From Ptiloglossa arizonensis (Eukaryota; Arthropoda; Insecta; Hymenoptera; Colletidae), in NCBI RefSeq assembly GCF_051014685.1, contig NW_027479676.1, positions 16,623 to 80,622 on the forward strand: a stretch of 64,000 bases of DNA, read 5' to 3'. Positions within the stretch are counted from its first letter, which is position 1; each line of letters starts with the position of its first letter. The notes below the pieces were generated by a model. It worked only from the letters and a program-made list of their open reading frames with translations, was not told the DNA's origin and ran no database searches. Position numbers and translations under genes: made by a program. This document shows positions 25,801 through 37,700 of this stretch, one piece after another.

Positions 25801-26831
25801 CTATTGCATCTGAAAGTAGAAACTCGCCCGATTACAACGGTATGTGTATTTTTTCCCTAGGCCAATCTGGTTAAGCGTTTGGAGCAGCAGAATTGCGAAA
25901 AATTTTTTGCCTTCTCAACCATTTCTTGGCTTAAAACTCCCATATCTCGCGAACGGATTGACCTAACCCAAAAATTCCTATTGCATCTGAAAGTAGAAAC
26001 TCGCCCGATTACAACGGTATGTGTATTTTGTCCCTATGCCGTTCTGGTTAAGCGTTTGGAGCAGCAGAATTGCGTTAAATTTTTTGCCTTCTCAAACATT
26101 TCTTGGCTTCAAACTCCCATATGTCGCGAACGGATTGACCTAACCCAAAAATTCCTATTGCATCTGAAAGTAGAAACTCGCCCGATTACAATGATATGTG
26201 AATTTTCTCCCTAGGCCATTCTCGTTAAGCGTTTGGAGAAGCAGAAGTGCGAAAAATTTGTGGCCTTCTCAACCATTTCTTGGCTTCAAACTCCCTTATC
26301 TTGCGAACGGATTGACCTAACCCAAAAATTGCTATTGCATTTGAAAGTAGAAACTCGCCCGATTACAACGGTATGTGTATTTTTACTCTAGGCCATTCTG
26401 GTTAAGCGTTTGGAGCAGCAGAATTGCGAAAAATTTTTTGCCTTCACAACCATTTCTTGGCTTCATAATACCCTATCTCGCTAACCGATTGACCTAACCC
26501 AAAAATTCCTATTGCATCTGAAAGTAGAAACTCGCCCGATTACAACGGTATGTGTATTTCTTCCCCATGCCATTCTGGTTAAGCGTTTGGAGCAGCAGAA
26601 TTGCGAAAAATTTATTCTCTTCCCAACCATTTCTTAGCTTCAAACTCCCATATCTCGCGACCGGATTGACCTAACCCAAAAATTCCTATTGCATCTGAAA
26701 GTAGAAACTCGCCCGATTACAACGGTATGTGCATTTTTTCCCTAGGCCATTCTGGTTAAGCGTTTGGAGCAGCAGAATTGCGAAAAATTTATTCTCTTCT
26801 CAACCATTTCTTAGCTTCAGACTCCCATATA
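22897..26831 (+). repeat. Mixed-subtype satellite stretch without a clean period
   Basis: About 22 monomers of mixed subtypes lie here. A three-step series recurs near 23,607, 24,315 and 26,269: GTGGCC after the A5 tract with CCCTTATCTTGCG, then TTGCTATTGCATTTG, then TACTCTAGG leading into the A-type CATAATACCC monomer. It also occurs near 15,984 and 35,825. Two unusual small changes are a 1-bp deletion near 24,697 (CTTCAACTGCC for CTTCAAACTGCC) and a rearranged junction near 25,135 (GGTAATTTATT). No gene or insertion is seen. Confidence 0.8.
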
Positions 26832-28492
26832 TCGCGAACGGATTGACCTAACCCAAAAATTCCTATTGCATCTGAAACTAGAAACTCGCCCGATTACAAA
26901 GGTATGTGCATTTTTTCCCTATGCCGTTCTGGTTAAGCGTATGGAGCAGCAGAATTGCGAAAAATTGTTTGCCTTCTCAACCATTTCTTGGCTTCAAACT
27001 CCCATATCTCGCGAACGTATTGACCTAACCCAAAAATTCCTGTTGCGTATGAAAGTAGAAACTCGCCAGATTTCAACGGTATGTGTATTTTTTCCCTAGG
27101 CCATTCTGGTTAAGCGATTGGAGCAGCAGAAGTGCGAAAAATTTGTTGTCTTGTCAACCATTTCTTAGCTTCACAGTCCCATATCTCGCGAACGGATTGA
27201 CCTAACCCAAAAATTCCTATTGCATCTGAAAGTAGAAACTCGCCCGATTACAACGGTATGTGCATTTTTTCCCTAGGCCATTCTGGTTAAGCGTTTGGAG
27301 CAGCAGAATTGCGAAAAATTTATTCTCTTCTCAACCATTTCTTAGCTTCAAACTCCCATATCTTGCGAACGGATTGACCTAACCCAAAAATTCCTATTGC
27401 ATTTGAAAGTAGAAACTCGCCCGATTACAAAGGTATGTGTATTTTTTCCCTATGCCGTTCTGGTTAAGCGTTTGGGGCAGCAGAATTGCGAAAAATTGTT
27501 TGCCTTCTCAACCATTTCTTGGCTTCAAACTCCCATATCTCGCGAACGGATTGACCTAACCCAAAAACTCCTGTTGCGTATGAAAGTAGAAACTCGCCCG
27601 ATTTCAACGGTATGTGTATTTTTTCCCTAGGCCATTCTGGTTAAGCGATTGGAGCAGCAGAAGTGCGAAAAATTTGTTGTCTTGTCAACCATTTCATAGC
27701 TTCAAAGTCCCATATCTCGCGAACGGATTGACCTAACCCAAAAATTCCTATTGCATCTGAAAGTAGGAACTCGCCCGATTACAACAGTATGTGTATTTTT
27801 TCCCTAGGCAATTCTGGTTAAGCGATTGGAGCAGCAGAATTGCGAAAAATTTATTCTCTTCTCAACCATTTCTTAGCTTCAAACTCCCATATCTCGCGAA
27901 CGGATTGACCTAACCCAAAAATTCCTATTGCATCTGAAACTAGAAACTCGCCCGATTACAAAGGTATGTGCATTTTTTCCCTATGCCGTTCTGGTTAAGC
28001 GTTTGGAGCAGCAGAATTGCGAAAAATTGTTTGCCTTCTCAACCATTTCTTGGCTTCAAACTCCCATATCTCGCGAACGGATTGACCTAACCCAAAAATT
28101 CCTGTTGCGTATGAAAGTAGAAACTCGCCAGATTTCAACGGTATGTGTATTTTTTCCCTAGGCCATTCTGGTTAAGCGATTGGAGCAGCAGAAGTGCGAA
28201 AAATTTGTCGTCTTGTCAACCATTTCTTAGCTTCACAGTCCCATATCTCGCGAACGGATTGACCTAACCCAAAAATTCCTATTGCATCTGAAAGTAGAAA
28301 CTCGCCCGATTACAACGGTATGTGCATTTTTTCCCTAGGCCATTCTGGTTAAGCGTTTGGAGCAGCAGAATTGCGAAAAATTTATTCTCTTCTCAACCAT
28401 TTCTTAGCTTCAAACTCCCATATCTTGCGAACGGATTGACCTAACCCAAAAATTCCTATTGCATTTGAAAGTAGAAGCTCGCCCGATTACAA
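26832..28492 (+). repeat. 6-monomer higher-order repeat, period 1,062 bp
   Basis: Positions 26,832-27,430 match 27,894-28,492 at offset 1,062 bp. Shared markers are TGAAACTAG near 26,875 and 27,937, CTCGCCAGATTTC near 27,063 and 28,125, and CTTCACAGTCCC near 27,171 and 28,233. Differences include GCGTATGGAG near 26,938 against GCGTTTGGAG, and AACGTATT near 27,014 against AACGGATT. The following GGGGCAGCAG monomer is displaced by seven rather than six monomers between copies (27,475 and 28,714), showing one extra monomer in the second. Confidence 0.8.
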
Positions 28493-29384
28493 CGGTATGT
28501 GTATTTTTTCCCTAGGCCAATCTGGTTAAGCGTTTGGAGCAGCAGAATTGCGAAAAATTTTTTGCCTTCTCAACCATTTCTTGGCTTAAAACTCCCATAT
28601 CTCGCGAACGAATTGACCTAACCCAAAAATTCCTATTGCATCTGAAAGTAGAAACTCGCCCGATTACAAAGGTATGTGTATTTTTTCCCTATGCCGTTCT
28701 GGTTAAGCGTTTGGGGCAGCAGAATTGCGAAAAATTGTTTGCCTTCTCAACCATTTCTTGGCTTCAAACTCCCATATCTCGTGAACGGATTGACCTAACC
28801 CAAAAACTCCTGTTGCGTATGAAAGTAGAAACTCGCCCGATTTCAACGGTATGTGTATTTTTTCCCTAGGCCATTCTGGTTAAGCGATTGGAGCAGCAGA
28901 AGTGCGAAAAATTTGTTGTCTTGTCAACCATTTCATAGCTTCAAAGTCCCATATCTCGCGAACGGATTGACCTAACCCAAAAATTCCTATTGCATCTGAA
29001 AGTAGAAACTCGCCCGATTACAACAGTATGTGTATTTTTTAACTGGGCAATTCTGGTTAAGCCATTGGAGCAGCAGAATTGCGAAAAATTTATTCTCTTC
29101 TCAACCATTTCTTAGCTTCAAACTCCCATATCTCGCGAACGGATTGACCTAACCCAAAAATTCCTATTGCATCTGAAAGTAGAAACTCGCCCGATTACAA
29201 CGGTCTGTGCATTTTTTCCCTAGGCCATTCTGGTTAAGCGTTTGGAGCAGCAGAATTGCGAAAAATTTTTTGCCTTCTCAACCATTTCTTGGCTTCAAAC
29301 TCCCATATCTCGCGAACGGACTGACCTAACCCAAAAATTCCTGTTGCGTATGAAAGTAGAAACTCGCCCGATTACAACGGTGTG
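28493..29384 (+). repeat. Satellite linker with one disrupted monomer junction
   Basis: About five monomers separate the 6-monomer and 15-monomer arrays. Near 29,039-29,064 the usual TCCCTAGGC junction reads TAACTGGGC, followed by AAGCCATTGG in place of AAGCGATTGG. Several substitutions fall within about 25 bp, removing CCTAGG. The rest is ordinary satellite. Confidence 0.75.
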
Positions 29385-32300
29385 TGTATTTTTCTCCTAG
29401 GCCATTCTGGTTAAGCGATTGGAGCAGCAGAAGTGCGAAAAATTTGTTGTCTTCTCAACCATTTCTTCGCTTCATAGTCCCATATCTCGCGAACGGATTG
29501 ACCAAACCCAAAAATTCCTGCTGCGTCTGGAAGTAGAAACTCGCCCGATTACAACGGTATGCGTATTTTTTCCCTAGGCCATTCTGGTTAAGCGTTTGGA
29601 GCAGCAGAAGTGCGAAAAATTTGTTGTCTTGTCAACCATTTCTTAGCTTCAAACTGCCATATCTCGCGAACGGATTGACCTAACCCAAAAATTCCTATTG
29701 CATCTGAAAGTAGAAACTCGCCCGATTACAACGGTCTGTGCATTTTTTCCCTAGGCAATTCTGGTTAAGCCTTTGGAGGAGCAGAATTCCGAAAAATTTA
29801 TTCTCTTCTCAACCATTTCTTAGCTTCAAACTCCCATATCTCGCGAACGGATTGACCTAACCGAAAAATTCCTATTGCATCTGAAAGTAGAAACTCGCCC
29901 GATTACAACGGTATGTGCATTTTTTCCCTAGGCCATTCTGGTTAAGCGTTTGGAGCAGCAGAATTGCGAAAAATTTATTCTCTTCTCAACCATTTCTTAG
30001 CTTCAGACTCCCATATCTCGCGAACGGATTGACCTAACCCAAAAATTCCTATTGCATCTGAAAGTAGAAACTCGCCCGATTACAACGGTCTGTGCATTTT
30101 TTCCCTAGGCCATTCTGGTTAAGCGTTTGGAGCAGCAGAATTGCGAAAAATTTATTCTCTTCTCAACCATTTCTTAGCTTCAGACTCCCATATCTCGCGA
30201 ACGGATTGACCTAACCCAAAAATTCCTATTGCATCTGAAAGTAGAAACTAGCCCGATTACAAAGGTATGTGCATTTTTTCCCTATGCCGTTCTGGTTAAG
30301 CGTTGGGAGCAGCAGAATTGCGAAAAATTGTTTGCCTTCTCAACCATTTCTTGGCTTCAAACTCCCATATCTCGCGAACGTATTGACCTAACCCAAAAAT
30401 TCCTGTTGCGTATGAAAGTAGAAACTCGCCCGATTTCAACGGTATGTGTATTTTTTCCCTAGGCCATTCTGGTTAAGCGTTTGGAGCAGCAGAATTGCGA
30501 AAAATTTATTCTCTTCTCAACCATTTCTTAGCTTCAAACTCCCATATCTCGCGACCGGATTGACCTAACCCAAAAATTCCTATTGCATCTGAAAGTAGAA
30601 ACTCGCCCGATTACAACGGTATGTGTATTTTTTACCTAGGCCAATCTGGTTAAGCGTTTGGAGCAGCAGAATTGCGAAAAATTTTTTGCCTTCTCAACCA
30701 TTTCTTGGCTTCAAACTCCCATATCTCGCGAACGGATTGACATAACCCAAAAATTCCTATTGCATTTTAAAGTAGAAACTCGCCCGATTACAACGGTATG
30801 TGAATTTTTTCCCTATGCCATTCTGGCTAAGCGTTTGGAGCAGCAGAATTGCCGAAAAATTTTTTGCCTTCTCAAACCATTTCTTGGCTTCAAACTCCCA
30901 TATCTCGCGATCGATTGACCTAACCCAAAAAATTCCTGTTGCGTATGAAGAGTAGAAAACTCGCCCGATTCACAACGGTGTGTTGTATTTTTCTCCTAGG
31001 CCATTCTGGTTAAGCGATTGGAGCAGCAGAAGTGCGAAAAAATTTGTTGTCTTCTCAACCATTTCTTCGCTTCATAGTCCCATATCTCGCGTACGGATTG
31101 ACCAAACCAAAAATTCCTGCTGCGTCTGGAAGTAGAAACTCGCCCGATTACAACGGTATGCGTATTTTTTCCCTAGGCCAATCTGGTTAAGCGTTTGGAG
31201 CAGCAGAAAGTGCGAAAAATTTTGTTGTCTTGTCAACCATTTCTTAGCTTCAAACTGCCATATCTCGCGAACGGATTGACCTATACCCAAAAATTCCTAT
31301 TGCATCTGAAAGTAGAAACTCGCCCGATACAACGGTCTGTGCATTTTTTCCTAGGCAATTCTGGTTAAGCGTTTGGAGGAGCAGAATTCCGAAAAATTTA
31401 TTCTCTTCTCAACCATTTCTTAGCTTCAAACTCCCATATTCGCGAACGGATTGACCTAACCGAAAAATTCCTATTGCATCTGAAAGTAGAAACTCGCCCC
31501 GATTACAACGGTATGTGCATTTTTTCCCTAGGCCATTCTGGTTAAGCGTTTGGAGCAGCAGAATTGCGAAAAACTTATTCTCTTCTCAACCATTTCTTAG
31601 CTTCAGACTCTCCCATATCTCGCGAACGGATTGACCTAACCCAAAATTCCTATTGCATCTGAAAGTAGAAACTCGCCCGATTACAACGGTCTGTGCATTT
31701 TTTCCCTAGGCCATTCTGGTTAAGCGTTTGGGAGCAGCAGAATTGCGAAAAATTTATTCTCTTCTCAACCATTTCTTAGCTTCAGACTCCCATATCTCGC
31801 GAACGGATTGACCTAACCCAAAAATTCCTATTGCATCTGAAAGTAGAAACTAGCCCGATTACAAAGGTATGTGCATTTTTTCCCTATGCCGTTCTGGTTA
31901 AGCGTTGGGAGCAGCAGAATTGCGAAAAATTGTTTGCCTTCTCAACCATTTCTTGGCTTCAAACTCTCATATCTCGCGAACGTATTGACCTAACCCAAAA
32001 ATTCCTGTTGCGTATGAAAGTAGAAACTCGCCCGATTTCAACGGTATGTGTATTTTTTCCCTAGGCCATTCTGGTTAAGCGATGGGAGCAGCAGAAGTGC
32101 GAAAAATTTGTTGTCTCTCAACCATTTCTTCGCTTCATAGTCCCATATCTCGCGAACGGATTGACCAAACACAAAAATTCCTGCTGCGTCTGGAAGTAGA
32201 AACTCGCCGATTACAACGGTATGCGTATTTTTTCCCTAGGCCATTCTGGTTAAGCGTTTGGAGCAGCAGAAGTGCGAAAAATTTGTTGTCTTGTCAACAA

Positions 32301-34735
32301 TTTCTTAGCTTCAAACTGCCATATCTCGCGAACGGATTGACCTAACCCAAAAATTCCTATTGCATCTGAAAGTAGAAACTCGCCCGATTACAACGGTCTG
32401 TGCATTTTTTCCCTAGGCAATTCTGGTTAAGCGTTTGGAGGAGCAGAATTCCGAAAAATTTATTCTCTTCTCAACCATTTCTTAGCTTCAAACTCCCATA
32501 TCTCGCGAACGGATTGACCTAACCGAAAAATTCCTATTGCATCTGAAAGTAGGAAACTCGCCCGATTACAACGGTATGTGCATTTTTTCCCTAGGCCATT
32601 CTGGTTAAGCGTTTGGAGCAGCAGAATTGCGAAAAATTTATTCTCTTCTCAACCATTTCTTAGCTTCAGACTCCCATATCTCGCGAACGGATTGACCTAA
32701 CCCAAAAATTCCTATTGCATCTGAAAGTAGAAACTCGCCCGATTACAACGGTCTGTGCATTTTTTCCCTAGGCCATTCTGGTTAAGCGTTTGGAGCAGCA
32801 GAATTGCGAAAATTTATTCTCTTCTCAACCATTTCTTAGCTTCAGACTCCCATATCTCGCGAACGGATTGACCTAACCCAAAAATTCCTATTGCATCTGA
32901 AAGTAGAAACTAGCCCGATTACAAAGGTATGTGCATTTTTTCCCTATGCCGTTCTGGTTAAGCGTTGGGAGCAGCAGAATTGCGAAAAATTGTTTGCCTT
33001 CTCAACCATTTCTTGGCTTCAAACTCCCATATCTCGCGAACGTATTGACCTAACCCAAAAATTCCTGTTGCGTATGAAAGTAGAAACTCGCCCGATTTCA
33101 ACGGTATGTGTATTTTTTCCCTAGGCCATTCTGGTTAAGCGTTTGGAGCAGCAGAATTGCGAAAAATTTATTCTCTTCTCAACCATTTCTTAGCTTCAAA
33201 CTCCATATCTCGCGACCGGATTGACCTATCCCAAAAATTCCTATTGCATCTGAAAGTAGAAACTCGCCCGATTACAACGGTATGTGTATTTTTTACCTAG
33301 GCCAATCTGGTTAAGCGTTTGGAGCAGCAGAATTGCGAAAAATTTTTTGCCTTCTCAACCATTTCTTGGCTTCAAACTCCCATATCTCGCGAACGGATTG
33401 ACATAACCCAAAAATTCCTATTGCATTTTAAAGTAGAAACTCGCCCGATTACAACGGTATGTGAATTTTTTCCCTATGCCATTCTGGCTAAGCGTTTGGA
33501 GCAGCAGAATTGCGAAAAATTTTTTGCCTTCTCAACCATTTCTTGGCTTCAAACTCCCATATCTCGCGATCGGATTGACCTAACCCAAAAATTCCTGTTG
33601 CGTATGAAAGTAGAAACTCGCCCGATTACATCGGTGTGTGTATTTTTCTCCTAGGGCCATTCTGGTTAAGCGATTGGAGCAGCAGAAGTGCGAAAAATTT
33701 GTTGTCTTCTCAACCATTTCTTCGCTTCATAGTCCCATATCTCGCGAACGGATTGACCAAACCCAAATATTCCTGCTGCGTCTGGAAGTAGAAACTCGCC
33801 CGATTACAACGGTATGCGTATTTTTTCCCTAGGCCATTCTGGTTAAGCGTTTGGAGCAGCAGAAGTGCGAAAAATTTGTTGTCTTGTCAACCATTTCTTA
33901 GCTTCAAACTGCCATATCTCGCGAACGGATTGACCTAACCCAAAAATTCCTATTGCATCTGAAAGTAGAAACTCGCCCGATTACAACGGTCTGTGCATTT
34001 TTTCCCTAGGCAAATTCTGGTTAAGCGTTTGGAGGAGCAGAATTCCGAAAAATTTATTCTCTTCTCAACCATTTCTTAGCTTCAAACTCCCATATCTCGC
34101 GAACGGATTGACCTAACAGAAAAATTCCTATTGCATCTGAAAGTAGAAACTCGCCCGATTACAACGGTATGTGCATTTTTTCCCTAGGCCATTCTGGTTA
34201 AGCGTTTGGAGCAGCAGAATTGCGAAAAATTTATTCTCTTCTCAACCATTTCTTAGCTTCAGACTCCCATATCTCGCGAACGGATTGACCTAACCCAAAA
34301 ATTCCTATTGCATCTGAAAGTAGAAACTCGCCCGATTACAACGGTCTGTGCATTTTTTCCCTAGGCCATTCTGGTTAAGCGTTTGGAGCAGCAGAATTGC
34401 GAAAAATTTATTATCTTCTCAACCATTTCTTAGCTTCAGACTCCCATATCTCGCGAACGGATTGACCTAACCCAAAAATTCCTATTGCATCTGAAAGTAG
34501 AAACTAGCCCGATTACAAAGGTATGTGCATTTTTTCCCTATGCCGTTCTGGTTAAGCGTTGGGAGCAGCAGAATTGCGAAAAATTGTTTGCCTTCTCAAC
34601 CATTTTCTTGGCTTCAAACTCCCATATCTCGCGAACGTATTGACCTAACCCCAAAAATTCCTGTTGCGTATGAAAGTAGAAACTCGCCCGATTTCAACGG
34701 TATGTGTATTTTTTCCCTAGGCCATTCTGGTTAAG
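29385..34735 (+). repeat. 15-monomer higher-order repeat, about 2.66 kb, two copies
   Basis: The diagnostic monomer with CTGCTGCGTCTGG occurs near 29,518, 31,118, 32,182 and 33,773, which gives alternating spacings of nine, six and nine monomers. The monomer with GCGTTGGGAGCAG occurs near 30,301, 31,903, 32,963 and 34,557. The longer step holds three extra monomers (about 30,460-30,990 and 33,120-33,650) marked by CGCGACCGG and CATTTTAAAG. Together these give a repeat of about 2.66 kb present twice. Coordinates are approximate because many 1-bp indels disturb the offset after 30,850. Confidence 0.75.
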
Positions 34736-37700
34736 CGATGGAGCAGCAGAAGTGCGAAAAATTTGTTGTCTTGTCAACCATTTCTTAGCTTCAAAGTCCC
34801 ATATCTCGCGAACGGATTGACCTAACCCAAAAATTCCTATTGCATCTGAAAGTAGAAACTCGCCCGATTACAACGGTATGTGCATTTTTTCCCTAGGCCA
34901 TTCTGGTTAAGCGTTTCGAGCAGCAGAATTGCGAAAAATTTATTCTCTTCTCAACCATTTCTTAGCTTCAAACTCCCATATCTCGCGAACGGATTGACCT
35001 AACCCAAAATTCCTATTGCATCTGAAAGTAGAAACTCGCCCGATTACAACGGTCTGTGCATTGTTTCCCTAGGCCATTCTGGTTAAGCGTTTGGAGCAGC
35101 AGAATTGCGAAAAATTTTTTGCCTTCTCAACCATTTCTTGACTTCAAACTCCCATATCTCGCGAACGGATTGACCTAACCCAAAAATTCCTATTGCATCG
35201 GAAAGTACAAACTCGCCCGATTACAACGGTATGTGTATTTTTCCCGTAGGCCATTCTGGTTAAGCGATTGGAGCAGCAGAATTGCGAAAATTTGTTGTCT
35301 TCTCAACCATTTCTTCGCTTCATAGTCCCATATCTCGCGAACGGATTGACCTACCCCAAAAATTCCTATTGCATCTGAAAGTAGATACTCCCCCGATTAC
35401 GACGGTATGTGTATTTTTTCCCTATGCCATTCTGGTTAAGCGTTTGGAGCAGCAGAATTGCGAAAGATTTTTTGCCTTCTCAACCATTTCTTGGCTTAAA
35501 ACTCCCATATCTCGCGAACGGATTGACCTAACCCAAAAATTCCTATTGCATCTGAAAGTAGAAACTCGCCCGATTACAACGGTATGTGTATTTTGTCCCT
35601 ATACCGTTCTGGTTAAGCGTTTGGAGCAGCAGAATTGCGTTAAATTTTTTGCCTTCTCAACCATTTCTTGGCTTCATACTCCCATATGTCGCGAACGGAT
35701 TGACCTAACCCAAAAATTCCTATTGCATCTGAAAGTAGAAACTCGCCCGATTACAATGGTATGTGAATTTTTTCCCTAGGCCATTCTCGTTAAGCGTTTG
35801 GAGCAGCAGAAGTGCGAAAAATTTGTGGCCTTCTCAACCATTTCTTGGCTTCAAACTCCCTTATCTTGCGAACGGATTGACCAAACCCAAAAGTTGCTAT
35901 TGCATTTGAAAGTAGAAACTCGCCCGATTACAACGGTATGTGTATTTTTACTCTAGGCCATTCTGGTTAAGCGTTTGGAGCAGCAGAATTGCGAAAAATT
36001 TTTGCCTTCTCAACCATTTCTTGGCTTCATAATACCCTATCTCGCTAACCGATTGACCTAACCCAAAAATTCCTATTGCATCTGAAAGAAGAAACTCGCC
36101 CGATTACAACGGTATGTGTATTTTTTCCCCATGCCATTCTGGTTAAGCGTTTGGAGCAGCAGTATTGCGAAAAATTTATTCTCTTCTCAACCATTTCTTA
36201 GCTTCAAACTCCCATATCTCGCGACCGGATTGACCTAACCCAAAAATTCCTATTGCATCTGAAAGTAGAAACTCGCCCGACTACAACGGTATGTGTATTT
36301 TTTACCTAGGCCAATCTGGTTAAGCGTTTGGAGCAGCAGAATTGCGAAAAATTTTTGCCTTCCCAACCATTTCTTGGCTTCAAACTCCCATATCTCGCGA
36401 ACGGATTGACCTAACCCAAAAATTCCTGTTGCGTATGAAAGTAGAAACTCGCCCGATTACAACGGTGTGTGTATTTTTCTCCTAGGCCATCCTGGTTAAG
36501 CGATTGGAGCAGCATAAGTGGCGAAAAATTTGTTGTCTTCTCAACCATTTCTTCGCTTCATAGTCCCATATCTCGCGAACGGATTGACCAAACCCAAAAA
36601 TTCCTGCTGCGTCTGGAAGTAGAAACTCGCCCGATTACAACAGTATGCGTACTTTTTCCCTAGGCCATTCTGGTTAAGCGTTTGGAGCAGCAGAAGTGCG
36701 AAAAATTTGTTGTCTTCTCAACCATTTCTTAGCTTCAAACTGCCATACCTCGCGAACGGATTGACCTAACCCAAAAATTCCTATTGCATCTGAAAGTAGA
36801 AACTCGCCCGATTACAACGGTCTGTGCATTTTTTCCCTAGGCCATCCTGGTTAAGCGTTTGGAGGAGCAGAATTCCGAAAAATTTATTCTCTTCTCAACC
36901 ATTTCTTAGCTTCAAACTCCCATATCTCGCGAACGGATTGACCTAACCGAAAAATTCCTATTGCATCTGAAAGTAGAAACTCGCCCGATTACAACGGTAT
37001 GTGCATTTTTCCCCTAGGCCATTCTGGTTAAGCGTTTGGAGCAGCAGAATTGCGAAAAATTTATTCTCTTCTCAACCATTTCTTAGCTTCAGACTCCATA
37101 TCTCGCGAACGGATTGACATAACCCAAAAATTCCTATTGCATCTGAAAGTAGAAACTCGCCCGATTACAACGGTCTGTGCATTTTTTCCCTAGGCCATTC
37201 TGGTTAAGCGTTTGGAGCCGCAGAATTGCGAAAAATTTATTCTCTTCTCAACCATTTCTTAGCTTCAAACTCCCATATCTTGCGAACGGATTGACCTAAC
37301 CCAAAAATTCCTATTGCATCTGAAAGTAGAAACTCGCCCGATTACAACGCTATGTGTATTTTTTTCCCTAGGCCAATCTGGTTAAGCGTTTGGAGCAGCA
37401 GAATTGCGAAAAATTTTATGCCTTCTCAACCATTTCTTGGGTTAAAACTCCCATATCTCGCGAACGGATTGACCTAACCCAAAAATTCCTATTGCATCTG
37501 AAAGTAGAAACTCGCCCGATTACAACAGTCTGTGCATTTTTTCCTAGGCCATTCTGGTTAAGCGTTTGGAGCAGCAGAATTGCGAAAAATTTTTTGCCTT
37601 CTCAAACCATTTCTTGGCTTCAAACTCCCATATCTCGCGAACGGATTGACCTAACCCAAAAATTCCTATTGCATCGGAAAGTAGAAACTCGCCCGATTAC

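Noticed and set aside
22897..26831. Possible transposon insertion in the mixed-subtype stretch
   Set aside because: Every base can be phased to the 177-bp monomer. There are no terminal repeats, target-site duplications or foreign sequence.
31072..31290. Minus-strand open frame of 72 codons
   Set aside because: It exists only because several single-base indels at 31,080-31,290 shift the frame. No equivalent is seen in the parallel repeat copies at 32.2 or 33.8 kb.
35282..35779. Longest open frame, 165 codons
   Set aside because: It spans just under three monomers that happen to lack both recurrent stops, and it lies in the zone of likely consensus indels. It is repeat read-through, not a gene.
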